A DNA stretch of 64,000 nt from CAVWQV01 sp963757115 (GCA_963757115.1 CAVWQV010000014.1:186001-250000), one strand, 5' to 3'; shown: positions 53,761 to 62,489, numbered from the stretch's first letter. Program-made: numbers and translations. Notes: generated by a model from the sequence alone, not told the origin.

Positions 53761-55010
53761 GCGACCGACTGGGTGATCGCCGAGTAGACTAGTGTCCGCA
53801 GATCGCGGCGAAGCGTCAGCCGAGCGTCGCTGCCCATGACCTGCGTCATGAACACCACCGCGAGTTCCTCCTTGGGGTCGATCCAGAATGCGGTTGAGGC
53901 GGCACCGCCCCAGAAGAACTCGCCCACCGTGCCCGGGAGGCGGGTCTTAGCGACATTGACGTTGACGCCGCAGCCGATCGAGAAACCGATTCCCGAGTAG
54001 CCGCCCTCGCTGAACATGCCCGGCGTCGTCATGTCCGCCAACTCCTGGTTACCCGGCAGATGATTGAGACTGAACAGCTCGACGGTCTTGGGGCTGAGGA
54101 TCTGCACGCCATCGAGGGTCCCGCCTTGCACCATCATTGTGCAAAACCGCATGTAGTCATAAGCGGTCGAGACCAGACCGCCGCCGCCGGATTCGAGGTT
54201 GGGCGGCGCCGCGAATGTGCTCTTGGCTGCGTCGTCCTGCAGTTTCAAGCCGCCGCCTTCGTTCGGTTGGTAGCAGGACGCGAAGCGATCGATCTTTTCG
54301 GGAGGGCAGTAGAAAGCGGTGTCGTGCATCCCGAGAGGCTCGAACAGCCGCGTCCGCAGGAACTCCCCGAAACGCATTCCGCTGAGTTTCTGGACCAGGT
54401 AGCCCATCACGTCGATTGAAACGGAATAGTTCCAAGCCGTTCCAGGTGAGAATTCCAGCGGCAGCGTTGAGAGCCGCTCGATCATGCCGTCGAGACCACC
54501 TTCGGCGTTGAAATCGGCCACATGCGCCCGTCGATATGCGCGGTCGACGTTGGTGCGGTTCATGAACCCGTAGGTCAGGCCCGACGTGTGCGTGACCAGG
54601 TCGACAACCTTCATCGGTCGGTCGACGGTCGTCGTCAGAAAGGCGGGCTCCGCATTGGGTATGACGCTCGGAACCCCGGTGGCATAGACGCCGAGCCCCT
54701 TCCACGATGGAATGTGCGTCGCGACGTCGTCATCAAGCCCGATCAGACCCTCTTCCGCCAGCATCATCAGCGCTACCGACGTGATCGGCTTGCTCATGGA
54801 ATAGATGCGAAAGATGGTATCCTCGCGCATGGGCTTGCCGCGCTCGAGGTCCATGTGGCCCGAAATGCCCACGTGCGCGAGATCGCCTCGTCGGTAGACC
54901 ATGGTCAGCAATCCTGGAAGCCAGCCGCCATCGACGTAGCGGCGCTTCATGACCTGATCCAGACGCGCCAACCGTGCCGCCGAAAGCCCGACCGATACCG
55001 CTCTTGCCAC
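53757..55010 (-). CDS. Serine hydrolase of the beta-lactamase/esterase (class C, EstB-like) family
   Basis: 417 aa, no signal peptide seen, so probably cytoplasmic. Penicillin-binding fold: nucleophile motif SMSK in IFRIYSMSKPITSVALMM, Tyr motif in WNYSVSIDVMGYLVQKLSG (YxN position), and the late motif FFWGGAAS replacing KTG, as in EstB-type esterases. LVTHTSGLTYGFMNRT is the usual omega region. These enzymes hydrolyse esters or peptides; resistance to beta-lactams is not implied. First gene of an operon with the double-hotdog dehydratase. Confidence 0.9.
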   Translation of the reverse strand: MARAVSVGLSAARLARLDQVMKRRYVDGGWLPGLLTMVYRRGDLAHVGISGHMDLERGKPMREDTIFRIYSMSKPITSVALMMLAEEGLIGLDDDVATHIPSWKGLGVYATGVPSVIPNAEPAFLTTTVDRPMKVVDLVTHTSGLTYGFMNRTNVDRAYRRAHVADFNAEGGLDGMIERLSTLPLEFSPGTAWNYSVSIDVMGYLVQKLSGMRFGEFLRTRLFEPLGMHDTAFYCPPEKIDRFASCYQPNEGGGLKLQDDAAKSTFAAPPNLESGGGGLVSTAYDYMRFCTMMVQGGTLDGVQILSPKTVELFSLNHLPGNQELADMTTPGMFSEGGYSGIGFSIGCGVNVNVAKTRLPGTVGEFFWGGAASTAFWIDPKEELAVVFMTQVMGSDARLTLRRDLRTLVYSAITQSVA

Positions 55011-55231
55011 CGCTAATACTCCGCTTACCTGACGTCCCAGCCACTAACCACCTGAGTGACGGTATCTGTCAAACTGATCGCCGCCTCCGGCTCCAGCGCC
55101 AGGGGGGAGCCGTGGTCCGCGCAATGGCCGGGCCGGTAAACGGCCAGTTGCCTCGCCGTCGCGGTAAGTCGTCTCGCCCGAAACGATCCTTGTGAGAAAC
55201 CGTCCGCTGGATCAGCGCTTGCCGCCGGCCG

Positions 55232-55981
55232 CTAGTCCGCCAGCGACACGCGCCCGCTCGCCAAGTCGTATACCCCCGCTACGACTTTCAGTTTGCCGGC
55301 CTCCACCTGCTCGGCCACGACGGGCGATGCGGTGCGCAACAGGTCGGCTTGGATTTGGGCATTCGCCTTGATCGCCTTTTCGAGATCGGTTCCAGCGCGC
55401 TCCACCGCCGGGCGGATCGGGGCGTAAAGAGCGCTGATCTGGCCTGGCACGGGCTTGGCCGCGATCGTCGCCTTAACCGCGCCGCAGCCGGAGTGGCCGA
55501 GCACTACGATCGCTGCCGTCCCGAGCACGGCGACAGCGTATTCCAGGCTCGCGATGATCTCGGGTGTGCAGATGTTCCCAGCCACACGGGCCACGAAAAG
55601 GTGGCCAATGCTCTGGTCAAATATAAGTTCTACCGGCACGCGCGAATCGGCACAGGAGAGTACCGCGGCGAATGGCGTCTGTTTGTCGACGGTGTCGGCC
55701 TTGAGTATGGCGAGGTCCTCATCGAAGGATGTGAGCTTCTCAGCTGCGAATTGGCGATTGCCGTCCATCATCTGCGTGAGCGCGGCATCCGGTGCCAGAC
55801 GATTTTGCGCGTGGCCTGGCCGGGGCGCGAGCCCGAGCGGCGCGGCAACTGAAAGGGCCGAAAGCGCCGTTCCTGCCAGGAATCCTCGACGCGACACGGG
55901 TTCGGTTGCGGCCGCGTCCCAGGCCCGGCCTGTGCAGGACGACAAGCGTGGCAGACTGGTTGAATGCATCGATGGCATCAA
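55232..55981 (-). CDS. Beta-class carbonic anhydrase with Tat-type export signal
   Basis: Hydrates CO2; 249 aa. The N-terminus includes SRRGFLAGTALSALSVAAPLG, a clear twin-arginine signal after a 28-residue extension, so the enzyme is likely exported folded with its zinc. Zinc ligands: Cys-Asp-Ser-Arg region AVLSCADSRVPVELIFDQ and His/Cys in VVLGHSGCGAVKATI. Length after the signal is normal for plant-type beta-CA. The ATG 55981 (MMPSMHST) is used; a later start at 55970 is possible. No partner genes are adjacent. Confidence 0.92.
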   Translation of the reverse strand: MMPSMHSTSLPRLSSCTGRAWDAAATEPVSRRGFLAGTALSALSVAAPLGLAPRPGHAQNRLAPDAALTQMMDGNRQFAAEKLTSFDEDLAILKADTVDKQTPFAAVLSCADSRVPVELIFDQSIGHLFVARVAGNICTPEIIASLEYAVAVLGTAAIVVLGHSGCGAVKATIAAKPVPGQISALYAPIRPAVERAGTDLEKAIKANAQIQADLLRTASPVVAEQVEAGKLKVVAGVYDLASGRVSLAD

Positions 55982-56077
55982 ACGCGGCTCCCCATGTGCG
56001 TGGCCCGAACGGCGGTTCCCACGATCATCAAGCCTAGCAGGTTCCGCTGCATCAAATCGGGCTTAGCCATGGTCCGG

Positions 56078-56149
56078 TGCCGGGTGAGGGATTTGAACCC
56101 CCGACCTTCGGTTTACAAAACCGCTGCACTACCGCTGTGCTAACCCGGC
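56078..56149 (-). tRNA. tRNA-Thr(TGT)
   Basis: A 72-base cloverleaf on the minus strand: acceptor GCCGGGT pairs with ACCCGGC; D arm TAGCACAGCGGTAG; anticodon loop TTTGTAA with anticodon TGT reading ACA; T arm GGGGGTTCAAATCCC. CCA is not encoded (the next bases are CCG). Confidence 0.95.
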
Positions 56150-56296
56150 TCTCGGCATTCCGTAGCGCGAAGCGCCATCGCGCGCCAAGGGCCATGACGA
56201 GGGTTTAATCGTGGCACCATTGGAACGGTCACGTGACGCACCGCATTTCCCCCATGCACGTCGCACTGCGACACCGACCATAGGGAGACGCTCCGC

Positions 56297-57811
56297 ATGC
56301 CTGAACCCACTCTAGCGCGCCGCTCGCGCCGGCCCGCGCTGGCCGCCGTTTTGCTGGCCGGCACGGCCCTCGCCGGCTACGCCGCCGGCCAGGTCGGCTT
56401 GGCCGCTACCGTCGCCGAAACGCAAGGTCGGCCGGTCAATCCGCCCGGCATCGTTACCACCCACACAGTTCCGGACTTCACCGACCTTGTCGACAAGGTG
56501 AAACCTGCCGTCGTTTCCATCACCTCCCGTATGAACGCCGACGCGGTAGCCGAGGAGGAGGGCGAGATGCCCATGCCGTTCGGCCAAATGCCGGGAACGC
56601 ATCCGCGCTCGATCGAGGCACGCGGGTCCGGTTTCATCGTCGACGCGAACGGCACGGTGGTCACCAACAACCATGTGGTGCGCGGGGCCAAGACAGTCAG
56701 CGTGACCCTCGATGACGGCACGCAACTCCCGGCCAAGGTGATCGGCCGCGACGCCCGCACTGATGTCGCGGTGTTGCACGTCGATGCCAAGCATCCGCTG
56801 CCGTATATCCAGCTCGGTGATTCGAACACGGTCAAACCGGGCGAATGGGTAGTCGCAATGGGTAATCCGTTCGGCCTCGGCGGCAGCGTCACGGCCGGCA
56901 TCGTGTCTGCGCTAGGGCGCGATATTGGCGCTGGGCCATACGATCAATTCATCCAGATCGACGCGCCGATCAACCAGGGAAACTCGGGCGGTCCGCTGTT
57001 TACGCAGGACGGCAAGGTGGTCGGGATTAACACGGCCATTCTGTCGCCCTCGGGCGGGTCCATCGGTATCGGGTTCGCGATACCGTCCAACACGGTCAAG
57101 ACCGTAGTCGCTGACCTGGAGAACAACGGCCACGTCACCCGGGGTTTCATCGGCGTGGAGGCGCAGCCGCTGAGCGCCGGGATCGCCAAGGCGTTGCACG
57201 TCGGCGAGGCCGGTGGCGCGCTGATCGCAGGCGTCAATCCGGACAGCCCGGCGGCAAAGGCGGGCCTACAGCCGGGCGATGTGGTGAGCGCGGTGGACGG
57301 GCAGTCGATTGCGAACGCCCGTCAGCTCGCGCTCGACATCGCGACCGTCAAGCCGGGCCAGCAGGCGACACTCGAGGTGTTGCGTGACGGCCAGAAGAAG
57401 ACCCTCACCGCGACGGTGGGCGAGCAGCCGGGTGAGAGCCAGACTGCCGACGCTGCCGCGAGCAATCAGACGGGCGGTAAGGGCCGAATCGGCGTCGCGC
57501 TGGCACCGATTTCTCCGGATGCACGCGAACAGCTCAGCCTACCGGAAGGTGCGAAGGGCGCGGTCGTTGCGGAAGTGCGTCCGGGCTCGCCCGCCGAGCA
57601 GGCCGGGCTTCGCTCGGGCGATGTGATCGTGGGTGTCGGAGCAAAGGCGGTGAGCTCGCCAGAGGACGCCGTGAAGGCGATCAAGGCCGCGACCGGGGGC
57701 GCGGACGGCGCGGTGGCCTTGCGCATCATCCGTGACGGACAGCCTGCCTTCGTGGCCGTCAGTCCCGGACGGCGCGGGCCAGAGTCAGGGCTAAGTTGGC
57801 GTCAGGGCTAA
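56297..57811 (+). CDS. degP: Do-family periplasmic serine endoprotease (DegP/DegQ/HtrA)
   Basis: Quality-control protease and chaperone for misfolded envelope proteins, 504 aa. An N-terminal signal/anchor (about residues 10-35, RRPALAAVLLAGTALAGYAA) is followed by the protease: His in VTNNHVVRGAKTVS, Asp in DARTDVAVLHVD, Ser in NQGNSGGPLFTQDG. Two PDZ domains follow (LIAGVNPDSPAAKAGLQPGD and VVAEVRPGSPAEQAGLRSGD). ATG 56297 has AGGGAG upstream. Full-length and intact, unlike the lipoprotein-type paralogue at 35576-36641. A bidirectional hairpin follows its stop. Confidence 0.94.
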   Translation: MPEPTLARRSRRPALAAVLLAGTALAGYAAGQVGLAATVAETQGRPVNPPGIVTTHTVPDFTDLVDKVKPAVVSITSRMNADAVAEEEGEMPMPFGQMPGTHPRSIEARGSGFIVDANGTVVTNNHVVRGAKTVSVTLDDGTQLPAKVIGRDARTDVAVLHVDAKHPLPYIQLGDSNTVKPGEWVVAMGNPFGLGGSVTAGIVSALGRDIGAGPYDQFIQIDAPINQGNSGGPLFTQDGKVVGINTAILSPSGGSIGIGFAIPSNTVKTVVADLENNGHVTRGFIGVEAQPLSAGIAKALHVGEAGGALIAGVNPDSPAAKAGLQPGDVVSAVDGQSIANARQLALDIATVKPGQQATLEVLRDGQKKTLTATVGEQPGESQTADAAASNQTGGKGRIGVALAPISPDAREQLSLPEGAKGAVVAEVRPGSPAEQAGLRSGDVIVGVGAKAVSSPEDAVKAIKAATGGADGAVALRIIRDGQPAFVAVSPGRRGPESGLSWRQG

Positions 57812-57821
57812 CGTTGGCGCC

Positions 57822-57852
57822 ACGGTGCGGAGTGCGACCCACTCCGCACCGT
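57822..57852. terminator. Bidirectional terminator hairpin between degP and the hydratase gene
   Basis: ACGGTGCGGAGTG (57822-57834) and CACTCCGCACCGT (57840-57852) form a perfect 13-base stem with a 5-base loop, 11 bases after the degP stop and 25 bases before the stop of the convergent hydratase gene. Position and stability fit a shared terminator, although no long T-run flanks it. Confidence 0.75.
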
Positions 57853-57876
57853 GAACGCCCTTTCGCTTCAGGGTAC

Positions 57877-58660
57877 CTACGTCAGGCGAAGCTCGACGGG
57901 GGGCAGACTATCGAACGCGACCACGACGTGGGCGGGGCCTGCAAGCCAGATCGGGGGGGTCACGCTGCCGAGCATGATGATCTGACCGGCCGACATCCCG
58001 CCGAAGGCTGCTGCCTCGGCAGATCCGGCCAGCCAAGCTAGGCAGTTGAACGGATCGCCCAGAAGATCGGCTGCAACGCCCTCGCTCTGGGTTACCCCGT
58101 CTACGAGCAATCGCCCGCCCAGCTTCGTCACGTCGAGCGCCCGCCAGTCCGCCGGCTCGGCCCCAACGACGCAGCCCGCGTGAAATACTTGATCGGCCAT
58201 CAGCGACGGCACGCCGAAACGGCCGAGGTCGCGATACCGGTTCTCCACAATTTCGATTCCGGCAAACAGGCCATCCACGGCGGAGCGGGCTTGCGCGGGG
58301 CTGCACGGGCCAGGAGGGATATCGCGCCCCAATCGAACTACCACCTCGCATTCGACCCCGAGCGCTGTGAACTGCTCATAGGGCAGGGCGACGCCGCTCG
58401 GGTAGATGCCCGACGCCGACATGAAGCCGGCGACTGGGCCGGATAAGCCCAAGTAGGCCTGCATGCGTTTTGCGGTGGCTCCGATCTTGAATCCTGCCGG
58501 TGGCATGGCCCCGAGGCGCCGCGCGAGCGCCGCCTGCGCTGCCGCACCCTCGGCGGCGGACGACGGCCGCCACATCGGGAGGAAAAGCGTCGATTGCTTC
58601 GCGCCGGTCACGTGCTTCGGCCAGAATGCTTGCGAATTGGTCGGGATCGAACGCGCTCAT
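57877..58660 (-). pseudogene. 2-keto-4-pentenoate hydratase (MhpD-like, fumarylacetoacetate-hydrolase superfamily), frameshifted
   Basis: Hydrates 2-hydroxypenta-2,4-dienoate in aromatic meta-cleavage pathways, or a related reaction. N-terminus MSAFDPDQFASILAEARDRR at 58660. The remainder lies in another frame after about residue 31: AAEGAAAQAALARRLGAMPP, FKIGATAKRMQAYLGLSGPV, VECEVVVRLGRDIPPGPC, FAGIEIVENRY and HVVVAFDSLPPVELRLT at the end. Removing one base in the GCGGCC stretch near 58567 joins the two parts. It overlaps the rlmB stop (ATGA-type overlap at 58657-58660) and is the second gene of that unit. No other meta-cleavage genes are adjacent, so the pathway is uncertain. Confidence 0.78.
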
Positions 58661-59667
58661 CCGCGGCGTGCCAGCTCATATAGCGCGACCGCCGCCGCCG
58701 CGGACACATTGAGGCTGTCGATTCCGCCCGGCATGGCCAGTCTTGCCACCTCGTCGCACGTGTCCCGGGTCAGGCGCCGCAAGCCCTCGCCTTCCGCGCC
58801 GAGGACGAGTGCCGCCCGCCGCCCGGCCAGCGCCGGGCCGGAAAGCGGGGCGCCTCCTCGCGCATCGAGACCGACGACCCAGCACCCCGCCGCTTTCAGG
58901 GCAATGAGCGTGCGGGCGATGTTGACGGCACGCATCAACGGCACGGTTTCAAGCGCCCCGGACGCGGCCTTGGCAAGCGAGCCGGTCTCCTCCGGGGCGT
59001 TGCGGTCCTGCGTTATGACCGCAGCAGCCTCGAACGCCGCGGCCGACCGCAGGATCGCTCCCACGTTGCGCGGATCCGTCACTTGATCGAGTACGAGGAG
59101 TGGGCCGGATCGGTCCAACGCGGCATGCAATGATGGCGGCGGGAGCAGGTCGGCGAGCAGGGCGGCCCCTTGATGGACGACGTCGCGGCCCAGCAGATGG
59201 TCCAAACGACCGCGCTCAGTGCGCTCTGGCGCGAGGGCCCCTGGCTGCTTCAACCGCTCGGCCAAGGTATGTTCCGCTTCTTCCGTGAGCAGCAACCGCC
59301 GGAGCCGCCGCGCTGGATTGGCAAGGGCGGCCCCAACTGCGTGCAGACCGTAGATCCAAACGGCGCCGCGCGGTGCTTCGGCCGGTCGCGAGCCGCCGCC
59401 ATGATGCGGTGGGCGACGGTTCTCGCTGCTGCGGTCGCCTAGAGAGCGGGATGCGAGAGGTGGTCCGCTCCCGCGTTCGCTGGCGCGTTCTTCCCGACGC
59501 AGTCCTTCCGGGCGCACGCTTTGAGCCAGAGGGCGGGGACCTTGGGCGTTCGGGCGTTGCCCTACTCCGTACGGACGCGGGCCGTTTTGGCTCAACGGCT
59601 GTCGTGGGTTACCGGTGCTGGGTCGCCGGTTCCCGCCGCCGGGGTGGACGGTGTGCGGAGGTTTCAT
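58657..59667 (-). CDS. rlmB: 23S rRNA (guanosine-2'-O-)-methyltransferase RlmB (SpoU/TrmH family)
   Basis: SPOUT methyltransferase acting on G2251 of 23S rRNA. 336 aa; the first 90 residues are a low-complexity Pro/Gly/Arg stretch unlike the usual 250-aa enzyme. The catalytic domain has VWIYGLHAVGAALANPARRL, LLVLDQVTDPRNVGAILRSA, LVLGAEGEGLRRLTRDTCDE and SLNVSAAAAVALYELARRG, the trefoil-knot motifs. ATG 59667 has CTGGGG upstream; the true start could be further inside, near the conserved domain. Located just before the tRNA-Tyr/Gly/Trp-secE-nusG block, as in many Acetobacterales. Confidence 0.93.
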   Translation of the reverse strand: MKPPHTVHPGGGNRRPSTGNPRQPLSQNGPRPYGVGQRPNAQGPRPLAQSVRPEGLRREERASERGSGPPLASRSLGDRSSENRRPPHHGGGSRPAEAPRGAVWIYGLHAVGAALANPARRLRRLLLTEEAEHTLAERLKQPGALAPERTERGRLDHLLGRDVVHQGAALLADLLPPPSLHAALDRSGPLLVLDQVTDPRNVGAILRSAAAFEAAAVITQDRNAPEETGSLAKAASGALETVPLMRAVNIARTLIALKAAGCWVVGLDARGGAPLSGPALAGRRAALVLGAEGEGLRRLTRDTCDEVARLAMPGGIDSLNVSAAAAVALYELARRG

Positions 59668-59786
59668 GCCCCAGACGGTATAGCGGTCTCGCTTTGTTAT
59701 GCCCAGGCCGGTGTCGCCGACCACGAGCGTCAACTCCCTGGTTCGTTGACAAGAAATGACGGAACGGGGATGAACCGCTCGGTCGA

Positions 59787-59872
59787 GGAGGGGTGCCCGA
59801 GTGGCTAAAGGGGGCGGACTGTAAATCCGCTGGCGCACGCCTACGTTGGTTCGAATCCAACCCCCTCCACCA
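59787..59872 (+). tRNA. tRNA-Tyr(GTA)
   Basis: 86 bases including encoded CCA. Acceptor GGAGGGG pairs with CCCCTCC; the anticodon loop CTGTAAA has GTA; long variable arm GGCGCACGCC typical of Tyr; T arm GTTGGTTCGAATCCAAC. First of the tRNA cluster ahead of secE. Confidence 0.96.
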
Positions 59873-59946
59873 TTGAGCTGCTGATCTCAAGCGCAATTCG
59901 TCCGAACGCTTTGCCTACAAGCGCCAATGCGTTAGGGGTGTCTTAC

Positions 59947-60017
59947 GCGGGTGTAGCTCAATGGTAGAGCCCCAGCCTTCCAAGCTAGTGATGCGGGTTC
60001 GATTCCCGTCACCCGCT
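59947..60017 (+). tRNA. tRNA-Gly(TCC)
   Basis: 71 bases without CCA. Acceptor GCGGGTG pairs with CACCCGC; anticodon loop CTTCCAA with TCC reading GGA; T arm GCGGGTTCGATTCCCGT. Following genomic bases are CCG, so CCA must be added after transcription. In relatives a tuf gene often follows; here tRNA-Trp follows after 118 bases. Confidence 0.95.
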
Positions 60018-60135
60018 CCGCGCCTGTCGCGTCTGCTGTCGCCGGAACTGGCCGCTTGACAGCGGCGGGCCCGAGTTCTTCATACGTGCCGTGCGTCGTC
60101 GCGCCTGCCCGTTGGGAGCGGCCGGTGTGCCGTGC

Positions 60136-60212
60136 AGGGGTGTAGCTCAATTGGCTAGAGCGCCGGTCTCCAAAACCGGAGGCTGGGGGTTCGAGACCCT
60201 CCACCCCTGCCA
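60136..60212 (+). tRNA. tRNA-Trp(CCA)
   Basis: 77 bases including encoded CCA. Acceptor AGGGGTG pairs with CACCCCT; anticodon loop CTCCAAA with anticodon CCA; T arm GGGGGTTCGAGACCCTC. Directly upstream of secE, the standard position. Confidence 0.96.
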
Positions 60213-60269
60213 GATCGATCCCACGCGAAATCGGATCGAAGTCAGGTAGCGCGAGAAAGGAGTGTTCGA

Positions 60270-60464
60270 GTGGCGTTCAATCCAGCCAGATTCCTTCGCG
60301 AAGTGAGGAGCGAAGTGGCTAGGGTGACATGGCCGTCGCGTCGGGAGACCCTGGTTACCACCGGCCTGGTGTTCGCGATGGTGGCATTGGCGGCGGTATT
60401 CTTCCTGGTCGTCGACCAAGTTATCGGCATCGGCGTGCGCGCGCTGTTCGCCGTGCAGGTCTGA
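60270..60464 (+). CDS. secE: Preprotein translocase subunit SecE
   Basis: Small essential subunit of the SecYEG channel, 64 aa, the short single-helix form. Amphipathic part FLREVRSEVARVTWPSRRET is the SecE signature, followed by the membrane helix LVFAMVALAAVFFLVVDQVI. The ATG 60270 is preceded by AGAAAGGAGTG. 15 bases separate it from nusG. Confidence 0.96.
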   Translation: MAFNPARFLREVRSEVARVTWPSRRETLVTTGLVFAMVALAAVFFLVVDQVIGIGVRALFAVQV

Positions 60465-60478
60465 GGAGATCGCGCAAA

Positions 60479-61009
60479 ATGGCGAAGCGTTGGTACGTGG
60501 TGCACGTGTATTCCGGGTTTGAGAAGAAGATTGCTCAACAGATTAAGGAGCAGGCCGCACAGAAGGGCCTGGGCGAGCAGTTCGATGAGGTGCTGGTGCC
60601 CTCCGAACAGGTGGTGGAAGTGCGGCGCGGGCAAAAAGTTAACTCCGAGCACAAGTTTTTCCCAGGCTACGTGCTGGTGAAGATGGACCTCACCGACGAC
60701 GCTTGGCACTTGGTCAAGAACACCCCCAAGGTCACGGGATTTCTAGGCACCAAAATGCGACCGAGCCCGATCAGCGAAGCGGAAGCCGAGCGGATCATCA
60801 AGCAGGCGCAAGAAGGGGTGGACCGGCCCCGCCCTGCCATCCTGTTCGAGGTGGGCGAGCAGGTTCGCGTCGCCGATGGCCCATTCACGTCATTTAATGG
60901 AACGGTGGAGGAGGTCGACGAGGAGAAGGGCCGCGTGAAGGTCAGCGTGTCGATCTTCGGCCGTTCCACGCCGGTGGAGCTCGAATACGGCCAAGTAGAA
61001 AAGGCCTAG
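60479..61009 (+). CDS. nusG: Transcription termination/antitermination protein NusG
   Basis: Binds RNA polymerase and couples it to Rho or ribosome. 176 aa. NGN domain: MAKRWYVVHVYSGFEKKIAQ, FFPGYVLVKMDLTDDAWHLV and VTGFLGTKMRPSPIS; KOW domain: VRVADGPFTSFNGTVEEVDE and STPVELEYGQVEKA. ATG 60479 follows a GAGGAGA site. Normally rplK follows nusG; here the next gene is a luciferase-like oxidoreductase about 390 bases on. Confidence 0.96.
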   Translation: MAKRWYVVHVYSGFEKKIAQQIKEQAAQKGLGEQFDEVLVPSEQVVEVRRGQKVNSEHKFFPGYVLVKMDLTDDAWHLVKNTPKVTGFLGTKMRPSPISEAEAERIIKQAQEGVDRPRPAILFEVGEQVRVADGPFTSFNGTVEEVDEEKGRVKVSVSIFGRSTPVELEYGQVEKA

Positions 61010-61396
61010 CGTCGCCGTACGTGGCGCGCAACAAACCGGTCGTAATGTTTTCGGCGGCGTTCCGGGTGTCGGACGCGCCGAGTAAGTGCAGCAGTTCGGG
61101 AGAGGCGTGCCGTCCGCGGCGGCGCTAAACCACACGCACGCCCGAAGCGATCCGATCGAGAGAACGCGGTTGCCGGCGATCGTTTTGGCCGGGTGCATCT
61201 GCACCCGCGCCCTGGTCAAGGTGATTTCTCTCCTGACCTGACGTTCGCCGCCTGCGGCGCTCAGAGGCATCGCCTGCCCGCCTGAGCGCTTACCGACGTT
61301 CCCCTATGGCGTATCTCCGGGCCATGTTACCGTCCATCCAACGCAACAACAACGCCCGGCGATTCTTCGGCCGCGGCAGAAGGGAGACGCTTACCG
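61010..61396. other. Long intergenic region after nusG
   Basis: About 390 bases where rplK would normally begin. No ribosomal-protein frame, tRNA or strong hairpin is visible; the open frame on the minus strand (61270-60890) runs into nusG antisense and lacks a family match. An AGAAGGGAGACG ribosome site for the next gene ends the region. Confidence 0.5.
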
Positions 61397-62482
61397 ATGG
61401 AACTCGGCTATTTCGCGATGCCCTCGCACCCGCCCGAGCGAGACCTTAAGGAAGGAAACGAGTGGGATCTGCAAACATTACGTTGGCTCGACGAGCTCGG
61501 GTATGCCGAGGCCTGGATTGGCGAGCACCACACCTCGCCTTGGGAGCCGAACCCTTCCCCTGACCTGCTGCTCGCGCAGTCGTTCCGCGAAACCAAGCGT
61601 CTGCGGATGGGGCCCGGTGGCATCCTTCTCCCGTATCATAACCCCGCGGAGCTCGCGAACCGGATCGCCTTCCTCGATCATCTTTCGGGTGGTCGGCTGA
61701 ACTTCGGCATTGCCGCAAGTGGGCTACCGAGCGACTGGGCGCAGTTCAACGTCGACGGCATGTCGGGCGTGAATCGGGACATGACGCGTGAGTTTCTCGA
61801 CATCATCATGCGGCTCTGGACCGAAGAAGGCCCGTTCCACCACGAGGGCAAGTTCTGGACGATCGACAAGCCTGACCGCATGAATACGACACTGGTGCCG
61901 CATCTGAAGCCCAAGCAGGCGCCTTACCCACCGATCGGCGTGGCTGGGCTGAGCCCGAACTCGAGCACGATGAAGATGGCGGGCGAGCGAGGGTTCATGC
62001 CGATGAGCCTCAACCTGAACGCCGGCTACGTGGGCAGCCATTGGGATGCCTACGCGGAGGGCGCGCGTTCCAAGGGTCTCACGCCCCGGCGCTCGGCATG
62101 GCGTCTCGTTCGCGAGGTGTTCGTGGCGGAAACGGACGAGGAAGCGTTCCGCCTCTCGGCTGGCGATATGATGGGCCGGATGATGGATGAGTATCTCCTG
62201 CCGTTGTTCCGCGACTTCCAGTTCACGCACTTCTTCAAGCACGATCAGTCCGTGACCGACTCGGACGTGACCGCCGCCTATTGCGCCCGGCACAACTGGT
62301 TGATCGGCTCGCCGGCGACCGTCGCGCGAAAGCTGGAAGCCATGTGGAACGAGGTCGGCGGCTTCGGCACCCTGCTGGTGCTCGGCTTCGATTACGCCGA
62401 CAAGCCCGACGCTTGGCACAATTCACTTAAACTGCTGGCGCAGGAGGTGTTGCCCCGCGTACAACATCTTCAGGCCGACTAG
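61397..62482 (+). CDS. LLM class flavin-dependent oxidoreductase (limonene monooxygenase-like)
   Basis: 361 aa, luciferase-like TIM barrel. MELGYFAMPSHPPERDLKEG at the start, EAWIGEHHTSPWEPNPSPDL with the EHH motif, MGPGGILLPYHNPAELANRI, LDHLSGGRLNFGIAASGLPS. Similar proteins oxidise small terpenes or nitrilotriacetate-type compounds; the substrate cannot be told. ATG 61397 has AAGGGAG about seven bases upstream. It follows nusG, an unusual place, and precedes an IS5-type remnant. Confidence 0.92.
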   Translation: MELGYFAMPSHPPERDLKEGNEWDLQTLRWLDELGYAEAWIGEHHTSPWEPNPSPDLLLAQSFRETKRLRMGPGGILLPYHNPAELANRIAFLDHLSGGRLNFGIAASGLPSDWAQFNVDGMSGVNRDMTREFLDIIMRLWTEEGPFHHEGKFWTIDKPDRMNTTLVPHLKPKQAPYPPIGVAGLSPNSSTMKMAGERGFMPMSLNLNAGYVGSHWDAYAEGARSKGLTPRRSAWRLVREVFVAETDEEAFRLSAGDMMGRMMDEYLLPLFRDFQFTHFFKHDQSVTDSDVTAAYCARHNWLIGSPATVARKLEAMWNEVGGFGTLLVLGFDYADKPDAWHNSLKLLAQEVLPRVQHLQAD

Positions 62483-62489
62483 GTCGCTC

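Noticed and set aside
53757..55010. True beta-lactamase (resistance gene)
   Set aside because: No signal peptide and the KTG motif is replaced by a WGG segment, which fits esterases of the same fold.
59609..60419. Several minus-strand short frames with sentences like GLEPPASGF and RVSNPQPPVLETGAL
   Set aside because: These are antisense translations of tRNA genes, a known artefact.
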